Shown: positions 22,447 to 33,986 of the stretch, piece after piece
Numbering within the stretch: position 1 is the stretch's first letter
Layout: every line of letters begins with the position of its first letter
From: Reticulascus tulasneorum
Taxonomy: Eukaryota; Ascomycota; Sordariomycetes; Glomerellales; Reticulascaceae
NCBI GenBank assembly: GCA_001557505.1
Contig: LSAX01000007.1
Coordinates: 3,100,001-3,164,000, forward strand
Reading direction: 5' to 3'
DNA: 64,000 nucleotides
Made by a program: the position numbers and the translations under genes
Notes under the pieces: generated by a model
Databases searched by the model: none
The model's input: the letters and a program-made list of their open reading frames with translations, nothing else
What the model was told of the DNA's origin: nothing

Positions 22447-25084
22447 TTACATCCACTCTGCCTGGTTAATTTGTGATAGATCCTCTTCAAGTAGGCCCAT
22501 CATGTATTGGTTCCCGGATAACCAGTTGCCTAGTTGGGCAGTCTGCATGGTTGGCTGTCCCATGACATTGGTTTCCATTCCACTGCCCTGAGCGAGGTCC
22601 TCGTTAGGCACGAACCCCAGAGCAGTCAGATACATGTCGAACTCGTTGTTGATCGGAGCGAGATTTTGGTCTGTCGGTAACTGCGCCTTCGCTTCCACGT
22701 ACAGCAAGGCAACGTTGTATAATACTTGACAGAGTTGATGCAACTTCTCAATCGGTTCTGAAAGGGCACAGCCAGGCCGGAGGGATGCTACAAATTCCCC
22801 GAGTCGCTCGAGGTCTTCGGAGGACGAAGTCTCAATGACGTGACAGAAAAGAACGAAGAAAGGGGCGAAGGGGGTTAGTAGGATGGCCCTGTCGTGTATC
22901 GATTTGTTAGTTGCAAGAAAAAGAGGTCCACCGTTCTGGGAGTCACCAACCAATGAATATACACGGCCTTAAACCGTTGGCCATGCTGTGCTATCCGCTG
23001 CATGCATTCAAGGTGTGTTCCCATGGCCTGCCGAGCCGTTTCGATGCACTCCTGGCAAAATCTACTGGGAGATCCTTCTGGCGCTGGAATGGCCCTATAT
23101 ATCAGCGTCAGGGTGGACTGAAAGGTCAACTCGTCCCCTCTCATATGGATGTCAAGCATTGCCGAGGCCTTCGCACCCTTAAGGCCTCGCAGGGTGTGTT
23201 CTCGCACTTGCGATGCCTGCATCATGATCTTCTTCTGTTCCGCCTCGAGGCTGCGTGCAGTCGCTATTCGCTCGTCCTGTGGCCTGGAGAGGGCGGTTGG
23301 ACTGTACCTGAGGAGGGTGTCAAAAATGCAGCAGAAGGGGCTAGCAGCAACTCACAGCTGCTCATATGTTCTGTGCTGGATCTCAGATTGGATGATCCAG
23401 ATGGTTATGATGGAATCCCACGGCTCGTCGACCATGGTCTTGTCAACCTTTCTCGGCAACGTGATATCCCAGTCCCTGATGACAGAAGCCCTCCCGGATC
23501 TCAGCGATAAGCCCTTGTCCAGCATGTAGACACTCCAGAAGAGGAGGGGCTTGATGTCCCTTGAGCCAGCAGTATTCTCAGTCTTGTTCACCGGAGAGCG
23601 ATGGTATCCCAGGGTCTGGCAGAGGTTGGCGGCGGTCGATGTGAAGTGCCAGGACAGGGAAGGTTTAGAGACGTCGATGGAGTACAATGCCTACAGACGT
23701 GATCAGCATGCCAAGAATGCTGCAGCTGTTGGAGAGGGTTCAAATACTGCCATGAGAAGTGCCTGTATACTCTCTGCCTTTGCTGGCAACAGCAGCGGCA
23801 GGCCAGCCAGGGCGGTTTCGAGATTCACCTGGCAGAGCCGTTGAAAACGTTCATATTCTTCGACGCCAGTGCCATCGGTGGCAAGATAGGCCTGTTCCAT
23901 AAACGAGTAGTACAATGTCCCACAGACGATTATGAACGTGGCATCGGAGAACGGATCGGTGGGAAAGTATACCTTTCGGCAGAGCTCGGCCAGGTCATCA
24001 ACGTCCAGGAAAGAACAAGCCACCGAGAGGATGCCCGGGGGTGAGGCTGTATGCCCGGTCAAAACTTTTTTTCTGCGCAAACTTAGGTAAGGGGGTGATG
24101 AACATACACTTCATGTGCTTCAGCAGTGCCACAACAGCCGCCATGGGAGGCATTGGCAAGTCGGACAAGCCACCAGGCGGCAGTGGTTGCTGGTCACGAA
24201 AGCGGAACTCGTGAGTCGAAGACACCTTGTTCTGCAACGAGACGATTTGGCGGAGCGACGACAGCGCGGCTTGCATGCTTGGCGTCACGTCGCTAAGCGA
24301 CGTACGCTGGACGGCATGCTCGAGGAACTCACTTGCAAATACGGTCTGAGCAGTCAGCGACAGATCGCCCTCAAAGGCGGAATCGGATCCCGAGTCGTCA
24401 TGGGTGAGGATGGAAGCCTCGCCCGCAGTGGAGACCGCCGGGGTAACGTGCCGAAACCTGGACGGCGTCTCTCCGGCGGTACCATTTGCCGCGAGCCCAC
24501 GGAGCAGCTCCTCAATGTTGGCAAGGCGCTCTTCGATGAGATCTATCTTCTTTTCACTAGGCACGGGGAAGATTGTCAGGTCAGCGACGGAGCCGGAGAG
24601 GTAGTTTTGGGAGCCGGGTGGTTTGGTTCATACTATTGAGTGGAAATGAGGACTCGCTGCCGCTGCTCCCTCGGCTTCTGGCCGATTCCAGTGCTACTGC
24701 AGCGGCGCTGGGCGACGCGGCAGTTTGAACAGGGGGACTCTTTGTCGCAGCGGATCTACACGATGGGGGAGTGCTCTCGTCAGCTGCCTGTGTTCAACTC
24801 GTTCTCCGCGGCTTTTTGCAGTAGACGCTCGCGTGGAGATGTCAGGGTGGCCGCCTCCTTGGTGGTGGAGAGGTGGGTGGATACTGTAGGGCATGCAATG
24901 CACATGTACGCGGATCTGGCTACTCACTTTGCGTGCACGACATTGATCGCACTAAATGACGAGAAGCAGCCAAGTGTCAGCGGACCGGTTTCTCTCCTCA
25001 GTTGTGCCCACTAGGGCCAAGGTAGCATACCGCGCGCCGTAGTCCTGGGTCTTCGGCCCCCGCGGACTGGCCATCTGGCTCCAT
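22447..25084 (-). CDS. Zn2Cys6 fungal-specific transcription factor
   Basis: Eight exons rebuild a 699-aa protein in frame: 25084-25031, 24951-24928, 24755-24634, 24556-24108, 24064-23748, 23690-23356, 23307-22951 and 22888-22447. The zinc cluster is split over three exons: LRRA, then CDQCRARK (exactly the 24-nt exon 2), then IRCDKESPCSNCRVAQRRC. A linker and a coiled-coil dimerisation helix (YEKKIDLIEERLANIEELLR) follow. The middle homology (fungal_trans) region is seen in ALYSIDVSKPSLSWHFTSTA and RSGRASVIRDWDITLP. The 24108/24064 junction has an alternative in-frame choice (GTGTAT/CAG). It is divergent from the ABC exporter at 26137, which suggests it is that gene's regulator. Confidence 0.88.
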
Positions 25085-26136
25085 TACCGTATCTACCTCG
25101 TACAGCCGGCCACTCTCCTACAGGCCATGCACGGAATGAGGGACGGATGCCGAGTGGCGACTGATAAAACTGGAGGAGAAGTCTGTAGCAGGCTTTTCGC
25201 ATGTGATGAAAAGTTGGTCAGATGCAAATGATATTAGATGTGGTGAAATAGGAGCGGAGGAGTAACAAGTCAAGCTCCAAACAAATAGTATCAGAGGTTC
25301 TCTCGCATCTGACTGGCCGTAGACTCCCGCTGCCCTCAGAGCTGCGTATGCTTTCTGGCCCCTGGTCTGGCGCTATGCTTCTGGTGCTGATACCAATCAC
25401 CGATCCCGGTTCTTGCGGCGCTGCATGTGCGGAAAGGTACGAGAGCATGCAATACTACCGAGCAGGCAGAGACAGACAGACACCAGAGACACTAGGCGTA
25501 GCTCCTGTCTCTATGAAATGGTGCGCGGGATACACACGTAACTCGGTCGTTTGGCCGTTTCCGAGCTGTGCATGTGTGGGGAGGATTCGTCCAAAAAGAC
25601 CAATCGCACGACGCCGTCCCAAATCCTTCCCCTGGGCCAAAACTCGGCTCGGGCCCCGCGGGAGACCGCCTGCGGATTAGGTCGTTGGAGGGCCCCATTT
25701 TGGCCATACCCATCCTTCCGCCTGCCTGGCCTTCTCAATTCCCAGGGCGCAAAATGACCGGGTCATCAATCTCTGCGGCGGTCAAGAAGGGCTTGCTTGC
25801 CTTAAAGGAGAACCAGAGTCTTTCATAGTTCGAGTTTTGCAAAATGATTTGTTCCAGGACCTCGTCGCAGCTTCTCTTTGGAGCTGCCTCAAGATAATTG
25901 ACACGGTCACTTCCGCAGCCAATCCATCCATCCTAAGACGGCTGTGAGTGAATTTGGCCGAACCCCGGTTGGAACCTGCCGGTTCAGCTCTGGAGAATTT
26001 CTTCAATTGGCTTCGGAGAGTGAGACAGCAGATCCGACGCCGTTGAGTGATTTAAAAAGCGGGAGGATCCATCGGACACCGAAGTCCCATCTTCGCTGGC
26101 GGCCGGACGGAGAGCGGCAACCGAGCTTCATCGGTC
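25085..26136. promoter_or_regulatory. Shared regulator/exporter promoter
   Basis: A 1052-bp divergent region between the Zn2Cys6 factor and the ABC transporter. ORFs here lack coding support. Two tandem palindromes lie at 25960-25985, about 150 bp before the ABC start codon (see the separate entry). Confidence 0.6.
25960..25985. promoter_or_regulatory. Tandem GAACC/GGTTC palindromes, candidate operator
   Basis: Repeat 1 is AACC-CC-GGTT (25961-25970, preceded by G). Repeat 2 is GAACC-TGCC-GGTTC (25972-25985). They are adjacent and contain CCG/CGG triplets, the usual half-site of Zn2Cys6 proteins. The position fits an activator site for the ABC gene. Binding is inferred, not shown. Confidence 0.4.
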
Positions 26137-29100
26137 ATGTCAGCGCAGCAGCGATCCGGCCCTGACTCGATAGCAACCCCGACTGGAAATGTCGGCTCCG
26201 GCTCTGTTAGCGATGGCAAGCAGGAGAAGAAGGGCGCGGAGAAGAAAGAGCAGACCGGGCAATTTAAGTACTATTTGGTGAGTGCTGCTTTAGATGCCTA
26301 CACGCCGCCCGTCTGACATCTACACATGTGGTGCGATGGACTTGGGACCGTGTTGTTGCGAACTGCTCTGCTTGCATTGGCCTGACTGACGGCGTCATTT
26401 TAACAGAGAGTCTTCAGATACACCGATTCCAAAGGATGGGCGATGAACGCAGTCGCTGTTTTCTCCATGATTGCGTCCGGCACTGTTCTTCCCCTGATGG
26501 ATATCGTCTTCGGGAAATTCGTTACCGTATTCAACAACTTCGCCGTTGGAGAACTCAGTCCTGAAAGCTATCGAGCTGAGGTGAACAAGTACACGTGAGA
26601 AGCCAGGGACTCCTCTCCGACCTTCACGGACTGATAGTCTGGCAGACTTTTCTATCTATATCTGTTCGTTGCAAAGTTTGTCTTGGCTTATATTTGGACC
26701 GTAGGTTCCCTTACACCGTGTTTCTTACCCGTCCAACTTTGCTGATGGGCTAGTTCCTTATCGCGATCACGGCCATGCGAACCACCAAAGCGCTGCGAGT
26801 AGACTTTCTCCAACATACTCTACGTCAAGAGGTCGCCTTTTTCGAATCTCCTGGGGCGTCATCAATCTCGGGACAAGTCACGACCAATGGCAACCTCGTC
26901 AACCAAGGCATATCGGAGAAGCTCGGCCTCATCATACAGGCCTGCTCCATGTTTATCACAGCCTTCATTGTGGCATTCGCCGTCCACTGGAAGCTGACTC
27001 TCATCATTGTCGCCATCGTCCCCGTGAATCTCGCCATAACCATCGTCTGCGTTATTGTGGACACGGTGTACGAGTACAGACTGTTTGACATCTACGCCAA
27101 ATCCGGCGCACTGGCCGAGGAGGCCTTTGCAAGCATCCGAACGGTTCACGCTTTCTGGGCGTACCCAAAACTATCTAGGAGATTCGAAGCCATTCTCGAA
27201 GACGCAAGAAGGGTTGGAATGAAGAAGTCTCCCGTATATGCCGTCCTCTTCTCCATTGAGTTTTTCTGCATCTACGCCGCGTATGCTCTGGCATTCTGGC
27301 AAGGGGTCAGGATGTATGCGAGTGGAGAGATCCCCAACCCTGGAGTTATTGTTACGTGAGCGCGCATCGCCCCATTGTTGTCTATGATTACCCCGGCAGT
27401 GAAGCTAACGTTGCGCAAAGCGTTATATTTGCAATCATTGTTGCTGCACAGGCGTTGACGCAGATTGCGCCGCAGTCGATTCAGATTTCCAAGGCAGTTG
27501 CTGCTGCGCAGGAACTCTTCCAAACAATCGACAGGGTGTCGGCCATTGATTCACTCTCAACTGATGGAGTCAAGCCCACAGAGTGTCTGGGCGCCGTTGA
27601 AATATCTGATCTCCACTTCGCTTACCCTACTCGCCCCGATGTCTCGGTTCTGGGCGGCCTGAATTTGTCTATACCAGCCAACAAGACAACAGCTCTAGTC
27701 GGAGCAAGCGGCTCAGGCAAGAGTACCATTGTCGGGTTGATCGAGCGATGGTATATGCCTTCTAAAGGGCGAATTGCTCTAGACGGTATCGAGATACAGG
27801 ATCTCAACATTCAGTGGCTGCGAACGAATATCCGTTTGGTACAGCAGGTAAGTAGTCGCTTATTTGGTGGTAGCATGACCTGTCGAGAAACAGCCGCTGA
27901 CTCTCGAAGGAACCAACGCTGTTTAATGGCACCATCTTCCGCAATGTGGCTTACGGGCTGACTGGAACACCAATGGCCGACTTGCCCGACGAAGAGAAGG
28001 AGAAGCTGGTGGAAGAAGCATGCAAGGCGGCATTCGCCCACGACTTCATAACAGATTTGCCAGAGGTTAGACTTGCGTGTTTAACCAAAGTATTTTTGTT
28101 GACCAAGACGTGCGCAGGGTTATCATAGCAAGATTGGAGAGCGAGGAGCAAGCTTGTCTGGCGGCCAAAAGCAACGAATTGTTATCGCTAGAAGCATCAT
28201 CTCCAATCCGCGAATCCTTCTTTTGGACGAGGCCACCAGCGCGCTGGACCCAAATGCAGAAAAGATTGTGCAGAAGGCACTTAACAATGTCGCCAAGGGC
28301 AGAACGATGCTGGTTATTGCTCACAGGCTTTCCACGATTCGTGATGCAGACAATATTGTGGTCCTGTCCCAAGGGAACACTGTTGAGCAAGGAACTCACT
28401 CGGAGCTCATGGCCAGTGGTGGTGTATATGCCCGTTTGGTGCGTACACAAGATTTAGGGCAACAATCTGACAATGATGACATGTCAGAGAAAAGCCTTGA
28501 TGAACCAGAGCAGCCCATAACCCAGAAGATGTCGGTCGTTTCTGCCCCTGCATATGAGCGGGATGTAGCCAGGAGTGATGACGGTGGCGAAAGGATGAAC
28601 CTTGGGCTGATAAAGTGCATTAACATGATACTGATGGAACAAAGGTCATTGTGGTTCTCGTTCTTCTGGCTCGCACTCGGTTGTCTTGTTTGTGGTGAGT
28701 ATTTCTCGATTCAAGTATTCAAGTACTTGCTGTACTCAACTTTCATGCCCGGGTTTTCCCATGTGGCGCCCCATTCTGAACAGGAGACGTACGAACGGAA
28801 CTTGACTGACACTTAACAAAGGAGCGACATACCCAGTTATTGCAGTGCTCTTTGCCAAAACTATGACGGCCTTCGAGTTGCAAGGAAACGACATGACAGA
28901 CAGAGGAGACTTCTTTTCACTCATGTTTTTCGTCGTCGCACTTGGAAACCTCGTGGCATACGCCGGCCTGGGAATTTCAGGCAACATGATATCTCAGGTT
29001 CGTATTCTGGGCAAGCTAACACGGGCAATAGCTAATTTGTTGACTGAACAGACTATCATCAAGTCATATAGACTTGAGATATTCAACAACACTCTGAAGC

Positions 29101-30735
29101 AAAAAATGGACTTCTTTGACGGCCAGAAGAACTCGTCTGGTGCTCTGGTTTCGAGACTCTCGAGCGAGCCCACCAACTTGCAGGAACTCTTCTCCATGAA
29201 CATTGGATTGCTACTCATTAACGTGGTCAACCTCTTGTCCAGCTGCATACTGGCGATTGTGGTTGGATGGAAACTCGGACTTGTCCTTGTGTTTGGAGCA
29301 CTACCGCCACTCGTGTTCTGTGGGTACCTCAGAATCCGATTAGAGTTCAAGCTCGACGATGATACTGCGGCCCGTTTTGCAAGCAGTAGCGGCCTTGCGT
29401 CTGAAGCGGTTACCGCCATTCGGACCGTATCATCACTCACGCTCGAACGAGAAGTTCTTGCTCAGTATCTGAGCTCGCTCCATGGCCTCTCCCAGACTTC
29501 TGCCAAGAGCTTGGGCTGGAGGATGTTTTGGTATTCTCTCAGCCAATCCGTATCTTTTCTAGCGATGGCATTGGGCTTTTGGTATGCACTCTATTCTTGA
29601 CTAGCCCATGGTCCTCGATTACTCGTTCTAAACATTCCTTCACAGGTACGGTGGTCGTCTCATCTCGACAGGGGAATACAGCTCCTCGCAGTTTTATACG
29701 GTTTTCATTGCCGTCATATTTAGCGGCGAAGCTGCAGCCAGCTTTTTCCAATATAGCACTAGTATGTTGATTACCGACCAGTCTGGGTGGCTAGATAGGC
29801 AGTACTAATGGCCACTAGGTATCACAAAAGCAAGGGTGTCAGCAAACTACATTTTCCAGCTTCGGAAGCAACTCGCTCTCTCAGAGGAGGGCGAGAAAGT
29901 AGGTGAGGATGAGAAGAGGGCAGAAGGCGGTGCAAGTGTTGCATGCGATGGACTTGAATTCGCCTATCCAATGCGGCCTCACCTCAAGGTTTTGAGAGGT
30001 GTCAGCACACAGGTGAGCTTCATGATATGCAAAGATATCCTGTGACGTATCGGTTCTAATCTTGCGTAGATCGAGACTGGGCAGTTCGCTGCCTTCGTAG
30101 GAGCTTCTGGATGCGGCAAGACGACCATGATCAGCCTTCTTGAGCGTTTCTACGACCCTACAAGCGGGGTTATTAAGTTTGATGGCCAACCTATTAAGTC
30201 TCTTAACCGCCAAAGTTACAGGAGGAATCTCGCTCTTGTCCAGCAAGAACCAGTGCTGTACCAAGGTTCCATACGAGACAATGTTGCGCTGGGGATCGAG
30301 AATGTCGAGCCAACTGAAAATGATATCATCACCGCATGCAAGCAGGCGAACATTTACGACTTCATCATCTCCCTACCAGAAGGTCTGGCAACATCCTGTG
30401 GGACACAAGGCCTACAACTTTCAGGCGGCCAACGGCAGCGCATAGCCATCGCACGGGCACTGATCCGTCAGCCGCGACTATTGCTCCTCGACGAAGCTAC
30501 GTCAGCTCTAGATACAGAGTCCGAAAAGGTTGTCAAAGCAGCATTGGACAGTGCGGCACAGGGCCGCACGACCATCTCAGTTGCCCACAGGTTGTCCACT
30601 ATCAAAGATGCCGATATAATCTTTGTCTTCTCCCGTGGGCAGATCGCGGAGAGTGGGAAGCATGAGCAGTTACTCCAAAAGAGAGGAATTTACTGTGAGA
30701 TGTGTCTTGGACAGTCCATGGATAGATCGGCTTGA
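26137..30735 (+). CDS. ABCB-type (MDR/P-glycoprotein) full ABC exporter
   Basis: ATP-driven efflux pump with TMD-NBD-TMD-NBD order. Twelve exons join in frame to 1275 aa: 26137-26277, 26407-26594, 26646-26700, 26754-27355, 27421-27847, 27910-28065, 28118-28694, 28822-28997, 29052-29581, 29646-29761, 29819-30012 and 30070-30735. NBD1 has Walker [10 protein letters not shown], signature LSGGQKQR, Walker [12 protein letters not shown] and the H-loop [11 protein letters not shown]2 has [28 protein letters not shown] and SVAHRLST. All catalytic residues look intact. Transmembrane helices precede each NBD, starting at [20 protein letters not shown]. The 54-nt intron at 28998-29051 is frame-neutral. 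The substrate is unknown. Confidence 0.94.
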
Positions 30736-31406
30736 TATGTTGTAGGTTGCATAAGTGTAAAACTGTGGGGATGGACGGTCACTAGCATTTTGGATTGATA
30801 ATCGGGTATGTTCACCGTGCCGGATCTACTCTTCTACTGCCGCCTTTACCCAAACGAAGATACCGAATACACCTGCCGACTACTAGGGGCACTTAAATTG
30901 TTTACTTGCATTCTGAATTGCAACGCTTGATGTAGTCTTCTAACCATTCAAGGGAATACCAATCCGGTATCTGGCCCAAGATGTGGCAGACGCAGATTGG
31001 AGGATCTCAACACCAGAGTGCCAGCCTTCATATCTGTTTTAAGGTCTGAGGATCCTAACGGAGGAAAGGTGCGATGTAACACCGTTTCAATAGTTCTGCT
31101 CTTTGCCCTATCAGACGTTTGCAAGATTACAGCTGAGAACCCCGGCTCGTGTAACGGCTATCCGGGCTGCACCCTATCAGATCTCAGCCCGATCCTATTA
31201 CAGATGCCGGTCCTCATGCAGCAGCATCACATTAGGAAAACTTCAGCTGGGTCCGGAGAAAACCACGATCGCGCACGGAATCCTGTGGGGCAAGCTTCAT
31301 CGGTGCTCAGGGATGGGGGAACCAGGAGTTAAAAGGGCGAGTCTCCCAGTCCTGCTCAGCGCGGGCTGGAGAAAGGCCACCGCCAAATCCAACACGATCC
31401 GTCACA
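30736..31406. other. Intergenic
   Basis: A 3' flank of the ABC gene and promoter of the next gene. No supported ORF. Confidence 0.5.
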
Positions 31407-32609
31407 ATGCGGTTCCACGTCGTGAGTCTCTGGCTGCTCCAAGCTCTCCTCGCTGCTGCATATCCGGGGAAGAATGGCAATGGAAAGCTGTGCTACACCG
31501 AGTACGCAAAGACGAAGCCGCCCTCCATCAGGACAACCACAATCACGAAGTCCAAAATAATCCCCATCACCGTCATCTCAACCCAGCAGCCAGTCAAGAC
31601 CATAACGCCAAAGCCGATCACATATACGATCAAGAAGTTTACGATAACCAAGAAAACAGTCACCCTCTCTGGAAAGACAAACACATTCATCACCACCTCC
31701 ACCGTGTTCCAGACAACGACCGTGACGGAATTCGACACAATAAGTGCGACAATAGTGGTGCCAACTACAGAAACTCGCACGTCCACCGAGACAGTCTCTA
31801 CAGCCGCCGGCTTCACGCCTATTCGATCGGCGAATCCTGGCTCCGCAAAACGCGACGTCCGAGCCCCCCAGGTCGAGGGCCGGGCAAGCCCCGAGCACGA
31901 GCTGATTGACGACGCAAATCGTAAGAGGGGTAACGATCCCGAGCCCGGCGCGTGTGTCAAGACCTGTCCCGCACGCTTCCCCTCGGCCGTGGTCTGCAAG
32001 ACGACGAAGATCGTTAAGTCGACCAAGACCGTCACCAAGACGATTCAAAACACCAAGACTGTTGTGTTGCGCCCGTCCGTCACCAAGGTCACCTCGATCA
32101 AGACCTTTACCGTGACCGTCTACTACCACCCCACGCCCGTGTCTACCCAAGTCATCGTCCCCGTGACGGTCGTCGTTCCAGAGACCACGACAGAGGTAGT
32201 CACGGACATAACGACATCTACCCAGACGATCGTTGTAGATGCCCCCGCAGAGACCTTCTACCCCGCCTGCCAGGCCGACAATTTCATCACCACCCATAAC
32301 GGCGTGACTATCGACCAGACCAAAATGGACACGTATGGCCTGGTCGACTTCGAAGCCGCCAGCAAGGAGGACTGCTGCCAGGCGTGCATGGACACGGAAC
32401 ATTGCGCCGCCTCCATGTTCCTCCCGACGTACAGGACCGGTAATAGATGCTATAACTCCTGGGACAGCGGCGTCTGCAACGCGAACACCGTTGCGGCGTG
32501 GTACTTTACCAACTTTTTTGGCGGGACGGGGCCAGGACTTTTTGGCCCGATCTACGCCTCCAATGGGTGGTGTGGCCAGATGCAATATGATCCGGATCCC
32601 AACTCTTAG
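31407..32609 (+). CDS. Secreted Thr-rich protein with Cys-rich C-terminal domain
   Basis: An intronless 400-aa protein. The signal peptide is MRFHVVSLWLLQALLAAAYP. Residues about 30-145 and 195-285 are Thr/Val/Lys-rich with repeated TKT, TVT and TTT tracts, expected to be heavily O-glycosylated. A central stretch (about residues 148-195) contains the basic site KRDVRAPQ. The last 110 residues are a Cys-rich module: YPACQADNFITTHNGV, then SKEDCCQACMDTEHCAASMF, RCYNSWDSGVC and NGWCGQMQYD. The DCCxxC arrangement resembles the ectodomain at 15917. It is probably a wall-associated or extracellular protein. I recognise no enzyme fold. Confidence 0.85.
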   Translation: MRFHVVSLWLLQALLAAAYPGKNGNGKLCYTEYAKTKPPSIRTTTITKSKIIPITVISTQQPVKTITPKPITYTIKKFTITKKTVTLSGKTNTFITTSTVFQTTTVTEFDTISATIVVPTTETRTSTETVSTAAGFTPIRSANPGSAKRDVRAPQVEGRASPEHELIDDANRKRGNDPEPGACVKTCPARFPSAVVCKTTKIVKSTKTVTKTIQNTKTVVLRPSVTKVTSIKTFTVTVYYHPTPVSTQVIVPVTVVVPETTTEVVTDITTSTQTIVVDAPAETFYPACQADNFITTHNGVTIDQTKMDTYGLVDFEAASKEDCCQACMDTEHCAASMFLPTYRTGNRCYNSWDSGVCNANTVAAWYFTNFFGGTGPGLFGPIYASNGWCGQMQYDPDPNS

Positions 32610-33610
32610 AAGTTGTGCTTGAGGCAAAGGCGTTGGAGTGCCAGCCTAAGACCAGTTAGTTCAGGCACTCTAATTCCGGAGGCATTTGGCAGCCGCATTG
32701 AGCGGCATCTAAGTTTGACGACTAATGGAAGAGCGGACGGGACGCCTATTTCTTTTGCATGTATAGTCGTATGCACTGTTTGTGACTCGCATGCGCAAAA
32801 TAACCCATCAACCAATGCAACACTGCCAGTCGACTCTTGTTGGAGCCAGAGTCACCATAGTCCTCTCTCTGTCCAGAGAGACCCAGAACCAGATTGCGTG
32901 TTCTAAAATTAGCTCGACAGCTACAAAGTCCTGTTCAGATATCCCATGCGAGAGTTTCATTCGTTCGATCTAGACGCAGATGGATGGGGTTTGCCATGTG
33001 GCTTGACCGGCATATTCCACAAGTGCAGGGTCGGCTGACGGCATCTTGGATTGACACTTGACCGACACCGTCGACCAGAAGATGGGGTTCAGTGGATTAC
33101 CAGTTAGAACGGTAGCGTGACGCGGGTTGTTATCCATTATATTGGGTGCATGTAGCGATGCGGCTCAGCGTGAACTGGAGGTGGTTGTCGGGAAGATCTC
33201 TTCCACCGCGCCCAGAGGTAATCAGTACGTGCCTAACAGCCTTCGGAGGCCCAGGACACAATCTTTCACTTAGATGATGGCCATCTCACGGCTGGTCACT
33301 GGATGATGATAATGACAGATTGTTTTGAATCCTTCCCATCAAAATATTCAGCTTAACAATATCAATCTCTCCCCGTGTCAACAATTCTGCTGCCTGTCGA
33401 CTTAGCGTGGTCCAATATAAAATACCATAAATGCAAGATGGTGTAAACTTGGAAACAAGCACGAATGCTCCCGACTCAGCCAGCCTTGGATTGTGCTCGG
33501 ACTGTCTCCCCGATGCACGTTTAACAGCTGATAGATTAAGCCTATATCAGAGGCCAAAATAGCGAATCAATAGTAGTTCCTTTCGCAATGCCAGGCATGC
33601 GGACGGCCGC
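32610..33610. other. Intergenic upstream of the transposon
   Basis: One kilobase with no supported coding region. It is moderately AT-rich towards 33,300-33,600. Confidence 0.5.
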
Positions 33611-33986
33611 TGACCGGCAAGTAGCTCGTTAAAAAAACAGTGCCGCTTTGTCATCTGGACATTCAAGTACGTACGTACCTAGCTATTCATGGGAATATAG
33701 TAATGAATATATCGAAAATATCAAGATATTGAAGTAGCTATTCATGGGAATATTGTAATGAATATATCAAAAACATTAAGATATTGAAGTAGCTATTCAT
33801 TTTAATATTGTGATGAACATACTAGTGACTACATAGCAGTGATTAGAATATTTGATAAATTCTTACACAACTTTCATTTCGCATAACTTACTCTCCGAGA
33901 GGAAAAGTTCCTTGCAACTGGCGAAATTGAATCTACCATCTTTTCGCCAAAGCGGCACTGTTTTTTACAACCCCCTTGACCGGCAA
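33611..33986. mobile_element. Non-autonomous DNA transposon (MITE), Mutator-like
   Basis: A 10-bp direct repeat, TGACCGGCAA, occurs at 33611-33620 and 33977-33986. Inside it, AAAAAACAGTGCCGCTTTG (33632-33650) is a perfect 19-bp inverted match to 33948-33966, with gaps of 11 and 10 bp to the direct repeats. The interior is AT-rich, has no ORF and carries 55-bp tandem repeats. A 10-bp target duplication fits the 9-11 bp of Mutator-like elements; hAT elements make 8 bp. The element is about 356 bp without the duplications. Confidence 0.8.
33681..33830. repeat. 55-bp tandem repeat inside the MITE
   Basis: The unit begins AGCTATTCATGGGAATAT and recurs at 33681, 33736 and 33791, an exact period of 55 bp. 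There are about 2.7 copies; the third diverges (TTTAATATTGTGATGAAC). It is AT-rich. Confidence 0.9.

Noticed and set aside
24634..24928. Minus-strand ORF MSSQIRVHVHCMPYSIH
   Set aside because: Wrong frame over intron 2 and exon 3 of the Zn2Cys6 gene; the correct frame carries the cysteines.
31578..32627. 349-aa minus-strand ORF antisense to the Thr-rich protein
   Set aside because: It is the shadow of a Thr/Val-biased coding sequence; the + strand has a signal peptide and Cys module.
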